Assembly: GCA_043806415.1 (NCBI GenBank) | Contig: JAZDHB010000051.1 | Span: forward strand, 1-8,620 | Length of the DNA stretch: 8,620 nt | Source of the DNA: CAIXYX01 sp043806415 | Lineage (GTDB): Archaea > Micrarchaeota > Micrarchaeia > Anstonellales > Anstonellaceae | Reading direction: 5' to 3' | Shown: piece by piece, positions 1 to 7,231 of the stretch | Position numbering within the stretch: the first letter of the stretch is position 1 | Layout of the letters: the number at the start of each line of letters is the position of its first letter | The notes under the pieces: generated by a model | Told to the model about the DNA's origin: nothing | The model's input: the letters and a program-made list of their open reading frames with translations, nothing else | Database searches by the model: none | Translations under genes and position numbers: made by a program

Positions 1-2
1 AC

Positions 3-174
3 GGCCGGTTGAGACCGGCCTGTCCGCAAGTCCGTTGCGGACCGGCAAATCCGTTGCCGGCCAACTGGCCGACGATGCTCAACCGTTTCGACGGTTGAGC
101 AGACGTGAGCCACAAAGGCTCACGAAGACGCGCAGTCGACAACGGATTTGTCGACAAGCCGGCCGGAGCCGGCT
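3..174. repeat. Array of eight consecutive perfect stem-loops
   Basis: Eight perfect inverted repeats lie head to tail with almost no spacer. Stem / loop / stem positions are: 3-9/10-13/14-20; 22-29/30-34/35-42; 42-48/49-53/54-60; 59-63/64-65/66-70; 77-86/87-90/91-100 (10-bp stem, TTCG loop); 104-111/112-116/117-124; 135-142/143-147/148-155; 157-163/164-167/168-174. About 150 of 172 bases are in hairpins. The stem sequences differ, while stem length (mostly 7-10 bp) and loop length (mostly 4-5) are similar. The third loop (ATCCG) is complementary to the seventh (CGGAT); CAAATCCGTTG at 46-56 is the exact reverse complement of 140-150, and the second hairpin has the close variant CAAGTCCGTTG. 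No convincing ORF covers the region. The array may begin before the window. It could be a structured RNA, a set of palindromic mobile repeats, or a recombination site; the sequence does not decide. Confidence 0.85.
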
Positions 175-206
175 GTGCCATCGGGCGGCTGCACCCAGTC
201 GGATAA

Positions 207-252
207 TTTATTTTTTATTTGGATTTCTTATTTTGTTTTTATTTTTGTTATT
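207..252 (+). terminator. T-rich tract after the stem-loop array, possible archaeal terminator
   Basis: This stretch is strongly T-rich on the plus strand, with several runs of four to six T, in an otherwise GC-rich window. Archaeal RNA polymerase terminates at such T-rich tracts. It lies about 30 nt downstream of the last hairpin, so it could end a transcript covering the array. It could equally be only the AT-rich upstream part of the promoter for the gene at 303. I see no direct evidence that separates the two. Confidence 0.4.
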
Positions 253-273
253 GGACAGTACAAAAACGATGCG

Positions 274-280
274 ATTATAA
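274..280 (+). promoter_or_regulatory. TATA box for the PLD-like gene
   Basis: ATTATAA is centred 26 nt upstream of the ATG at 303. In archaea this spacing puts the transcription start at or next to the start codon, giving a leaderless mRNA. The absence of a Shine-Dalgarno motif before this ATG agrees with that. Confidence 0.55.
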
Positions 281-302
281 CCGTGCGGCCGCAGCTTGAA
301 CC

Positions 303-953
303 ATGGACACGCATGGTTTTGCCATCGGATTCCTCTCGGCCCTGCTGCTCGTCTCGCTGGCCGGCGCGGTGTTGTATTACTTCACTCCCCAACCCGGAGG
401 CGGGCCGAGCGCAAAAGACTTCTATGTGCCGGCCGACTTGTGCGCGCCGTGCTCGACGGTGGCGGGCGATAACGGCCTGTTGCCTTCCCCATTGAACGGG
501 GACTGCCCGCGGATCGAGCCGCTGTTCTCGCCCGGCTCGGGAGATGAGATACGCCGGCTCATCCACTCGTCGAAAAAAAGCATCGAGATCGAGATTTACG
601 TGTTCACGGACGAGACGCTGGTGCAGGAACTGGCGGATGCCCAGAAGAGGGGAGTAGACGTGCGGGTCATCCTTGAGGCGCGGGTGAACTCGGCAAGCCT
701 TGACAATATCGTGGCGGCCCTGCGCGACGGGGGCGTGAGCGTGCGCTGGGCGAGCCCCTCCTTCGCGCTCACGCACGCCAAAACCATGATCATCGACGGG
801 GAGAAGGTGCTGGTGGGCTCGATCAATTTCTCCAAAGCCGCGCAGGGCAAAAACCGGGAGGCGGCTGCAGTCATCGAAGGCAAGCCGGTGGCGGATTATT
901 CGGCCGTGTTCGCCAAGGACTGGAACGACGCGCTGATGGTGAGGCCGAAATGA
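303..953 (+). CDS. Membrane-anchored single-HKD phospholipase D-like nuclease
   Basis: The 216-residue product belongs to the phospholipase D superfamily. Residues 7-27 form one hydrophobic helix, either an uncleaved anchor or a signal peptide, so the rest is probably outside the membrane. Residues about 75-210 carry the PLD fold: a helix and strand before RGVDVRVILE (116-125), then the catalytic HxKx4D motif (His158, Lys160, Asp165) and GSINF (172-176). Only one HKD motif is present, as in the Nuc endonuclease and Zucchini/mito-PLD group, whose members dimerise to build the active site; the small size fits. Cys47, Cys50 and Cys68 lie between anchor and domain and may form a disulfide or bind metal. 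Nuclease activity is a family expectation and a phosphodiesterase or lipase role is possible. The ATG was chosen because it is followed by the anchor and lies 26 nt after a TATA box. The gene is separated from the next by 84 nt and seems to be its own unit. Confidence 0.85.
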   Translation: MDTHGFAIGFLSALLLVSLAGAVLYYFTPQPGGGPSAKDFYVPADLCAPCSTVAGDNGLLPSPLNGDCPRIEPLFSPGSGDEIRRLIHSSKKSIEIEIYVFTDETLVQELADAQKRGVDVRVILEARVNSASLDNIVAALRDGGVSVRWASPSFALTHAKTMIIDGEKVLVGSINFSKAAQGKNREAAAVIEGKPVADYSAVFAKDWNDALMVRPK

Positions 954-1008
954 ACGGGCTGGAGCCGCCGCCGCTTCGCACCCTTTTCCGCACGCGGCTC
1001 GAAGAAGC

Positions 1009-1016
1009 TTTATAAT
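1009..1016 (+). promoter_or_regulatory. TATA box for the giant protease-PIN gene
   Basis: TTTATAAT is preceded by the purine-rich GAAGAAG, which fits a BRE element. It is centred 25-26 nt before the ATG at 1038, again predicting a leaderless transcript. This indicates that the large gene has its own promoter and does not depend on the PLD-like gene upstream. Confidence 0.7.
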
Positions 1017-1037
1017 CGCTGTCTTGGACATTCCCTT

Positions 1038-4000
1038 ATGCTGCTCTTTGAGATGCTGTCCAGAGGCCCAAAAAACCAGCAGCCAGACGAAACCGCGCTG
1101 ATTAGCCCGATGGTGGAGCCTGAAATCAAAACTCTGCCCATGAGCGCGAAAAATGCATCGAACGATTTCAAGACCGAGCCAAGCGTGAAGGGAGCTGACC
1201 ATGTCAAACCGGCCAATCTTGAAAAAATCAGGGAGTTGATGAGCCAATACATAGGAATACGGACCGAACTCCTTGCATACTCGCTTGAGCTGGATAAACA
1301 GGTTGCCAATAACCAAATTTCAGGAAGCGTCAGCCGAAAGCCAAGTGATACCCGGAAATATGCGGTGGGAGAATACAGCGTAGAGAACCTGAAGAAAACG
1401 ATTGAACAGGTAAAGCTCGACCTGCCGCCCGACTTGACTGCATCCGATCTGGGGCAGCTGGACCAGTTTCTCGCCAATCCGGCCGCCGAGGCGCAGCTGA
1501 CAAACCCGGCCACCCGGCAGATTTTCACCATCGAGTTGCGAAGGGATGCGCAAGGAAAAGATTGCTTCACCCTTCGGCAGTGGGATTACCGGAGCGCGCA
1601 GGACGTAGCAGAGCAAAAATACAATGCCCTGGCCAAGAAAAGCGGGATCGCGCGCGTGGAGAAAGAACTGAAAGCCGGCCTCGTCAAACTCGAGAAGGAA
1701 AATCCGGGCGCGATTTCCTCAGTCGTCTCGCAGCTGGGCCTGGCTTGCACCGATGAACAATTCCTGGGGAGCATCGGCACTGGAGAGCTGCACTGGGCGC
1801 TCATGCTCAAGAATTCGGAGAAGAAACTGATGGGCTCGATCAACCATGGGGCACAGTGGGAGGAAATCAAGAGCCGGCGCGAGGCGCTTTTCGCCTTCCT
1901 TGGTCATGCCCAAAAATACCATCCGTTCGTCTTGCAGATGAGCGGGATGGATGCGGATGAGATCAGGTGGAAATATGAGGGCGGGAATGCCGCGGAAATC
2001 AGGAGCAGGAACCAGGCCACGATGGCCGGCGTGAGCGTCTATTCGGACGGGGCAGGCGGGGATGCGCCGGTCCAATCGGCGCCGGATTTGACAAAATCGG
2101 AGCGCGACAAAAAAATAGGGGAAATATATGTGGCGCAGACCTTTGCGCTCAAATACAAGCCTTACACCCTGATGGGGCTGCAAATGGCGGCCGGCTTAGG
2201 CACCGAACTGGTTTTCGACCCCCTGCCCTCGGAATTGACGAGCGAACAGTATGCCAATGACAAAAAAAGAGGGCAGGAGCTGAAATTGGAGGACATCCCG
2301 GCCAACATGGCGCAGAACGCACAAGCTTATTACCAGTCCATCATCAGCGCGGCGCAGGTGATGGCCTCGCAAACCACCAATTCAGACATCAAAGAGTATT
2401 TGAACGGCATTCAAGAGCAGGCGCAAAAGGCTTTGGACGAGACAAAAACCTTGGTCGAGGACAACAAAAACGCGAAGCTGGACTATGCCGGCCTGCAGAT
2501 GGCAAGCGCGGAGATTTTGTGCAAGTTCGAATGGTTCTCCAACCAGCCGGGCATCAAAAAAATCCAGAGCGAGAATTATTGGGACGAGCTTTATGCCATG
2601 GCCGGGGACCGGACGTGGGCGCAGACGCTGGTGTGGATGAAAGAGCATGCCCAGACCGGCATGGTGCTGACGGCCACGGGCGCGTCGCTCATCAACCCGC
2701 TTGCGGGAAGGTTGATGTTCGCCGCCATGGGAATGGACGGGGTGGCGAAGGGCTTCCAGAACCAAAGCTCGGAGGAGATATTGTTCGGGGCCGCCATGCT
2801 CATGGGCCTCTCGTCGGACGCCTTCATCGGCATGGTCGGGCGGTCGGCCATCACCGCCTCGATGGGAAGTTCTATCATCCAGAAGCTGGATGCGGGCAAT
2901 CTGGGCAGAACGGAATGGGAGACCATAGGAAGAGATGCCATTCTGCCCATCGGGATGCGGATTGTGGCTTCGAAAACAGTCAAAATGGCGGATAAGGGAC
3001 AAATGGTCCAAGATGAAACGCGAACTGGGATTAAAAAGAACCGCGCAATCCACTTCAGGAAAGGCCGGAGTAACGGGTTCAACAAGAAAGCCAAGCTGGA
3101 AATCCGATATGATTTTGACGCCGCCTGGCGGGAGAAATTCGGGGGGTCCGCCCACGATAAGGAATCTGGTTGGGGGACTGAGAGGGTGTTGGACAGGTTG
3201 ATGTCTTGCAAGAATTTCTCCTCAGAACACATCCAGATGGTGAAGGACATCATCGCGGATTCCAAGGATGCCGCGGAGGTGAACATCTGTCTTAACCAAC
3301 TCACCGCGATCATCTCCAGTTCGGATTACACCCCAGAATTCGGCGCGCTGGTCCAAAGACTCATCGGCACCAAGGCGGGCGACTTGTTTGAGCGCCTGAG
3401 CACCCAGGTGGTCGGCCAACGGGTCCTTTTCGAGGACGACTGGTCGAACCTGACGGAGACCTTACTGCCGTATATGCAGATCACTTCGAAAGAAACGCAC
3501 GGGGCGATCATAGAACAGCTGCTCCCCCGTTGGGAGAAGAAATTCAGGGATCCGTTTGCGGCGGAAAAAGGGCCCAGCGGTTTCGAGTCGCTTTGCGCTG
3601 AATTGAAAGGGTTCGGAAAACTCACCCCGAAGGATATTGAGATTATAGGGGGGATCATCGATCATTCGCAGATGAACAGCGTGCGCGAATCGATCAGGGG
3701 ATATGCGAAAATCGCCCTGAATCGCTCGTTCAGCCCGGAGTACGGGCGCTTGGTGGAAGCCACGGTGTCGAATTTCAAGGATGAGGTATACGCGATAAAG
3801 GATTCCAAGGGAAAAAAGACGGAATACGAGGATTGTGCGCGGCGGGACGCCCTGAAGGGCATCGAACGGTACGTGGAATCGGGCCGGCCGATCGGCCGGA
3901 ATCTGCGGAGGATGATTGAAGACCCGCAAGGGCTCCGCCAAGACTATGCGCCATACGATGGCTGGTGGAACGGGGCCGTCGGCAATCTGTGCAGCATGGA

Positions 4001-5534
4001 TGCCCTGGAGTTTGAGAGACCGGGCGCGGTCAAGTTCCTCCGCGAGAAGAACGGCATCGTGTTCTTTGGACGGTATTCGCTCAAGACCCTGCTTAGCCAG
4101 CACGACAACTACGGCAAACGCGATCCGTCGAAGCCCGTGATGCTCGTCATCAACCCGCTGGCGGACTGGAACAGGGCCTTCTCCGCAAACTCGAAGGTCA
4201 TCGACGGGCTGTGTGAGGGCTTGGACGTGAGGATCGTGGAGGTCGGGACCCGCTATCAGGCGGCGAGAGCGATCATCGGCACCACCCAGACTTACGGCGA
4301 ACCCCTCGCCGCCCTGTGGGTCGGCGCGCACGGGGAGATAAAGAATGCCATGCTCGGGAAAGGGAATGATGGGCTCATCGACGGCGCTTCGATCGCCAAC
4401 GGCGGCGATTTGTCCAGGTTTTTCATAACGAATCCGTCGGTCGTGTTCGTCTGCTGCCGGTCCGGCACGGACGTAAAAACAGGGATGGCAAAGACCATTA
4501 GCGGCCGGTATCGGAACGCCGTGTTCTACGCCCCGCCGGAACCGGCGAATATCGAGAAGCTCGCTTATCGGGGCGTGGATCAGAGCGGGAGGCCATTGTT
4601 CGACATCACCTGGAGCAAGGTCGAAGGCACGGCTTACCTAGGAGGGCAAAATAAGTCTGTCGAGATGAAAAACCTAGTGTCAAGCAAAAAGGCGAAGGGA
4701 CAGACAAATAACAAGAAGACCCCGGGGGAGAACCGGACGGCTTCAGACGAAAAAGGGAAATTGGGCGATCTGGAGACTGGCGTGGCTCCGACCAGCTTGG
4801 CGGAACTGGAGAGGAATATTGACACGCAGGGGAAAGGGAAGCCGTCATCTTCGAAAGAGGGAGCGGCTGCTCCGAACATGGATCCGAAACTAGAGAAAAT
4901 GAAGGTGGATGGCCTAACGCAGAATGTGGAGAGTGCGGCGTACTGGAAAATGGTTTCGAGCGCGAATCGCTCCGCTCTCCGGGCATCCGAAGCATTGGGC
5001 CCATCCACCCAACCTCGCCTTGTTATACTCGACACGTGTTTTATCGTGGACCTGATGGCGACGGGATATAATATCAGGGAGACTTTGGCCAATATCAAGA
5101 AAGGGGCTAATGGCGGTGAGATTATCATACCCAAACAGGTTCTCGACGAGCTGGAGGCGCAATCGGTGGAGATGAGGATGCATGGACCTGACAACGAATA
5201 CGGGATTGCTGCCACGAGCCTGCTGGTTCCGCCCAGAGCTCTGCAGGAATTGCGCGAAGCCATTTACTTGGACAGGAGCGTAGAGATGATAGGATATGAC
5301 ATCAGTCAGGGAAAAATGAATGAGCTTCAGAGCATACTTGGCCGCTATTCTGAGAAGGGGAATGTCAGAGTAGGCGCCGGAGATGCGGGCATCTATGGGA
5401 TTATCGAGGATATGGGGCAGATTTACAAGGATGCCGATTATCAGATCATCGTCTTGAGCAAAGATTCCGACGTCTGGCATATAATAGATGAGCTGCGCCA
5501 GAGCAAGCGCTTGGAGATCAGCATATCATTCTGA
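1038..5534 (+). CDS. Giant multidomain protein: helical region, caspase/CHAT-like module, C-terminal PIN nuclease
   Basis: The product has 1498 residues and no signal peptide, so it is probably cytosolic. Residues 1-520 are mostly helical and charged, with no family I recognise. Residues 541-569 and 581-616 are two hydrophobic segments rich in Gly, Ala and Met. Residues about 720-970 look like helical repeats; 727-775 and 862-910 resemble each other (shared pattern near YTPEFGALV and FSPEYGRLV). Residues about 1030-1205 fit a clan CD protease fold: strand PVMLVINP (1033-1040), strand DVRIVEVG (1063-1070), strand LWVGAHGE with His1098-Gly, then VVFVCCRSG with Cys1139/Cys1140. The order and the 41-residue His-Cys distance match caspase/CHAT proteases. 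Residues about 1214-1300 form a Lys/Glu/Ser/Gly-rich linker. Residues about 1326-1498 are a PIN RNase domain with Asp1332, Glu1371, Asp1449, Asp1476 and Asp1478, the full acidic set. The PIN call is firm; the protease call comes from motif pattern only. Possible roles are protease-controlled RNA cleavage, defence or programmed dormancy; all are inference. Confidence 0.85.
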   Translation: MLLFEMLSRGPKNQQPDETALISPMVEPEIKTLPMSAKNASNDFKTEPSVKGADHVKPANLEKIRELMSQYIGIRTELLAYSLELDKQVANNQISGSVSRKPSDTRKYAVGEYSVENLKKTIEQVKLDLPPDLTASDLGQLDQFLANPAAEAQLTNPATRQIFTIELRRDAQGKDCFTLRQWDYRSAQDVAEQKYNALAKKSGIARVEKELKAGLVKLEKENPGAISSVVSQLGLACTDEQFLGSIGTGELHWALMLKNSEKKLMGSINHGAQWEEIKSRREALFAFLGHAQKYHPFVLQMSGMDADEIRWKYEGGNAAEIRSRNQATMAGVSVYSDGAGGDAPVQSAPDLTKSERDKKIGEIYVAQTFALKYKPYTLMGLQMAAGLGTELVFDPLPSELTSEQYANDKKRGQELKLEDIPANMAQNAQAYYQSIISAAQVMASQTTNSDIKEYLNGIQEQAQKALDETKTLVEDNKNAKLDYAGLQMASAEILCKFEWFSNQPGIKKIQSENYWDELYAMAGDRTWAQTLVWMKEHAQTGMVLTATGASLINPLAGRLMFAAMGMDGVAKGFQNQSSEEILFGAAMLMGLSSDAFIGMVGRSAITASMGSSIIQKLDAGNLGRTEWETIGRDAILPIGMRIVASKTVKMADKGQMVQDETRTGIKKNRAIHFRKGRSNGFNKKAKLEIRYDFDAAWREKFGGSAHDKESGWGTERVLDRLMSCKNFSSEHIQMVKDIIADSKDAAEVNICLNQLTAIISSSDYTPEFGALVQRLIGTKAGDLFERLSTQVVGQRVLFEDDWSNLTETLLPYMQITSKETHGAIIEQLLPRWEKKFRDPFAAEKGPSGFESLCAELKGFGKLTPKDIEIIGGIIDHSQMNSVRESIRGYAKIALNRSFSPEYGRLVEATVSNFKDEVYAIKDSKGKKTEYEDCARRDALKGIERYVESGRPIGRNLRRMIEDPQGLRQDYAPYDGWWNGAVGNLCSMDALEFERPGAVKFLREKNGIVFFGRYSLKTLLSQHDNYGKRDPSKPVMLVINPLADWNRAFSANSKVIDGLCEGLDVRIVEVGTRYQAARAIIGTTQTYGEPLAALWVGAHGEIKNAMLGKGNDGLIDGASIANGGDLSRFFITNPSVVFVCCRSGTDVKTGMAKTISGRYRNAVFYAPPEPANIEKLAYRGVDQSGRPLFDITWSKVEGTAYLGGQNKSVEMKNLVSSKKAKGQTNNKKTPGENRTASDEKGKLGDLETGVAPTSLAELERNIDTQGKGKPSSSKEGAAAPNMDPKLEKMKVDGLTQNVESAAYWKMVSSANRSALRASEALGPSTQPRLVILDTCFIVDLMATGYNIRETLANIKKGANGGEIIIPKQVLDELEAQSVEMRMHGPDNEYGIAATSLLVPPRALQELREAIYLDRSVEMIGYDISQGKMNELQSILGRYSEKGNVRVGAGDAGIYGIIEDMGQIYKDADYQIIVLSKDSDVWHIIDELRQSKRLEISISF

Positions 5535-6242
5535 ACGACGGCCCAAGCGGACAGGCTTGAATCGCAATTCGCGCGGGATCGAATGAAGGTCTTTAAGAAA
5601 GGGATTGACCTCCTCAACCGTAGGATTGATTTGATTGAAGAGAGCTTTCTTCCTTGAATAGTGGGTTTCGATCCCTTCGATGAATTCCTGCCTGACCAGC
5701 TTTCCGGAGCGGTCCTCCTCGAAATCGAAGCTGTCCCGCATCTGTTTGACCACGATGCCTTCCATATACGTGCCTTCCTTTGCGCCATAGGCCGAATGGC
5801 TGATGAGCTTGGGCAGATCATCGAGATCGAATTTTCCCCGCTCCATGATTTGAACGAGGAAGAAATTCTCGGCCGGGAAATTGGCGCCGGCGGGGCCCTT
5901 GATTTGCTCTTTGAAAAAACTTCGGTAATTCTTGAGATCCCGGTAGACTTCCATCTTGCCGCTGATGCCCAAGAAAACCTCCCGCTCGGTGTCATAGAAA
6001 TCGAAGATGGCATAATGGGCCGGCACTCGGTAATGGATGGAGTGGCGCACTTTAAGGTCCTCGGCGAAAATCTGGAATTTGCCGACTTGGAAGAGGACGC
6101 CCTTTCCATCCATCTTCTCCTCAACGATCACGCGGCCAGACAGCAGTTTCTGGACCTGCGCCGGCACCAGATAGTTCTTGCCGAAGATGGTGTGGCCGAT
6201 TGGGAAGCGGGCTATTTTAGGATATGTGTCGAGAGAATGCAT
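5526..6242 (-). CDS. ATP-dependent RNA ligase family protein
   Basis: The 238-residue product is a nucleotidyltransferase of the RNA ligase family. These enzymes adenylate an active-site lysine with ATP, pass AMP to a 5'-phosphate RNA end and seal it to a 3'-OH. The visible motifs are in the right order: motif I KMDG with Lys43 as nucleophile (43-46); the family signature AEDLKVRHSIHY (60-71) leading to motif III AIFDFYD (78-84); motif IV EGIVVK (161-166); motif V GKLVR (180-184). The N-terminal YPKI (7-10) is also usual for these ligases. The protein is close to a bare catalytic domain with a short tail. The start at 6242 was preferred to an in-frame ATG at 6350 because TATA-like boxes lie between them and family similarity begins just after it; AAGGT, a weak Shine-Dalgarno match, precedes it. 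The 3' end overlaps the convergent protease-PIN gene by 9 nt. Repair of RNAs broken by PIN nucleases is a plausible role, but not shown. Confidence 0.87.
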   Translation of the reverse strand: MHSLDTYPKIARFPIGHTIFGKNYLVPAQVQKLLSGRVIVEEKMDGKGVLFQVGKFQIFAEDLKVRHSIHYRVPAHYAIFDFYDTEREVFLGISGKMEVYRDLKNYRSFFKEQIKGPAGANFPAENFFLVQIMERGKFDLDDLPKLISHSAYGAKEGTYMEGIVVKQMRDSFDFEEDRSGKLVRQEFIEGIETHYSRKKALFNQINPTVEEVNPFLKDLHSIPRELRFKPVRLGRRSE

Positions 6243-6276
6243 GGGAACATACCTTACTTTAATATAAATTGACACG

Positions 6277-6284
6277 TATATAAA
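6277..6284 (-). promoter_or_regulatory. TATA box for the RNA ligase gene
   Basis: On the minus strand TTTATATA lies about 38 nt before the ATG at 6242, predicting a 5' leader of about 12 nt that would include the weak AAGGT ribosome site. A second AT-rich box, TTTATATT at 6268-6261, is about 23 nt from the ATG and could give a leaderless transcript instead. Both fall inside the longer ORF form, so they argue for the shorter start. Confidence 0.55.
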
Positions 6285-6380
6285 GCTTTCTATTTTTTGC
6301 TTTTGATGGAGAAAGTCGCCATCGAGAGGGACGGCGGGATTTATGGGCATAAAGAATGAGGAGTCCTGCGCCGCGCCCGC

Positions 6381-7217
6381 TCAAACAATCACGATGCTCG
6401 CATACGCCACCACGCTGGACTCGTCGCCGTCGGTCTCATTCCCCGAATTGGTGTAGCGCAGAAGCCGGGCGCCTTTCGCGCCCGCGAGCCGGGCGTAATG
6501 CAGCACCGCCGCGATGGGGCCGTGCCCGCAGATGGAAAGGCCGCGCGCCTCCACCTGCGACTGGAAATTCTGATCGTCCAGCGCGAGGATGGAGCGGATG
6601 GCTGGCATGTCTTTCTCTTGCGCGGATTGGGCACTTTCGTAGTGGGTGAAATCCGAGGAGGCGAGGACGAGGAAGTTCCGGCCAGAGAATTCTTTCCTGC
6701 TCGTTGCATCATAGATTGCCTGGCCGAGCATGCGGCTGGAGTTGATGTCCTGTGCCATCATGCAGATGGCGACGATTTTCGCCTTGGGCGCGAGGGTCTG
6801 CAAAAAGGGGAGCTGCACCTCGATGGAATGCTCCTTGAAGTGCGCCAGCTCGTTCTTTGAGATGAGGGGCGAGGATTTGACGATGGCGCCCGCGAGGGGC
6901 AGGTCGGTCTCGCTTTTGCCGATGGGCGTGCTCCAGGTGTCGAACGAGACGGAGATGAGCTCGCCCAGGCCGGTGTGGTTGGGGCCGATGAGGACGACGG
7001 TGGTGCTTGGCTTTTTGAGCGATGGCTCGATGGCAGCGAAGGAACAGGCGGCCGTCAAACCGGAATAGGCGTAGCCGGCGTGGGGGCAGACGATGGCTTT
7101 GGCGCCCGGGATGGGCTTGGTTTGCTTGCGGGCGGAGGCGAGGAGCGCGTCCACGTTCCGTTTGAGCGAGGTGGGCGAGGACGGATAGAACGAGCCGGAG
7201 ACGGCGGGATAGCGCAT
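6381..7217 (-). CDS. MEMO1-family protein (AmmeMemoRadiSam system protein B type)
   Basis: The 278-residue product matches the MEMO family over its full length. Hallmarks in order are MRYPAVSGSFYP at the N-terminus (1-12), PHAGYAYSG (45-53, His46), GPNH (78-81, His81), EHSIEVQLPFLQ (129-140), SSDFTHYE (187-194), and ICGHGPI (229-235, Cys230). His46, His81 and Cys230 correspond to the metal-site residues of human MEMO1. The fold is that of class III extradiol dioxygenases, but the family's reaction is unclear; in archaea and bacteria it is often found with AMMECR1 and a radical SAM protein, neither of which is in this window. The ATG at 7217 is chosen because MRYPAV aligns with the usual family start, and GGTGG lies 5 nt before it; a GTG three codons earlier (7226) is possible. 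The vapC stop is only 14 bp upstream, so it is probably cotranscribed with vapBC. Confidence 0.93.
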   Translation of the reverse strand: MRYPAVSGSFYPSSPTSLKRNVDALLASARKQTKPIPGAKAIVCPHAGYAYSGLTAACSFAAIEPSLKKPSTTVVLIGPNHTGLGELISVSFDTWSTPIGKSETDLPLAGAIVKSSPLISKNELAHFKEHSIEVQLPFLQTLAPKAKIVAICMMAQDINSSRMLGQAIYDATSRKEFSGRNFLVLASSDFTHYESAQSAQEKDMPAIRSILALDDQNFQSQVEARGLSICGHGPIAAVLHYARLAGAKGARLLRYTNSGNETDGDESSVVAYASIVIV

Positions 7218-7231
7218 GCAAACCACCGAAC

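Noticed and set aside
1..175. CRISPR array
   Set aside because: There is no constant repeat alternating with unique spacers; the hairpins have different stems and almost no spacing.
1..175. Integron attC sites
   Set aside because: The hairpins are short, contiguous and without gene cassettes between them, and I see no conserved attC core pair.
35..280. Short plus-strand ORF of 81 codons
   Set aside because: It runs through the palindromes and the T-rich tract, has Arg-rich then Phe/Leu-rich composition, and shows no family pattern.
954..1037. GAGCCGC / GCGGCTC inverted repeat as a terminator for the PLD-like gene
   Set aside because: The 7-bp arms are separated by a loop of about 25 nt with no T tract after them, so chance in GC-rich DNA is likely.
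228..1316. Minus-strand ORF of 362 codons opposite the PLD-like gene
   Set aside because: It is antisense to the well-supported PLD-like gene and to the start of the giant gene, and its composition (Arg/His-rich) is typical of a shadow frame in GC-rich DNA.
3462..4331. Minus-strand ORF of 289 codons inside the giant gene
   Set aside because: It is a shadow frame opposite the helical-repeat and protease-like region, with no recognisable motif.
5661..6272. Plus-strand ORF of 203 codons opposite the RNA ligase
   Set aside because: The minus strand carries all ligase motifs in order; this frame only mirrors them.
6243..6350. Longer N-terminus for the RNA ligase (ATG at 6350)
   Set aside because: The added residues have no family similarity and the stretch contains TATA-like boxes, so it is better read as promoter.
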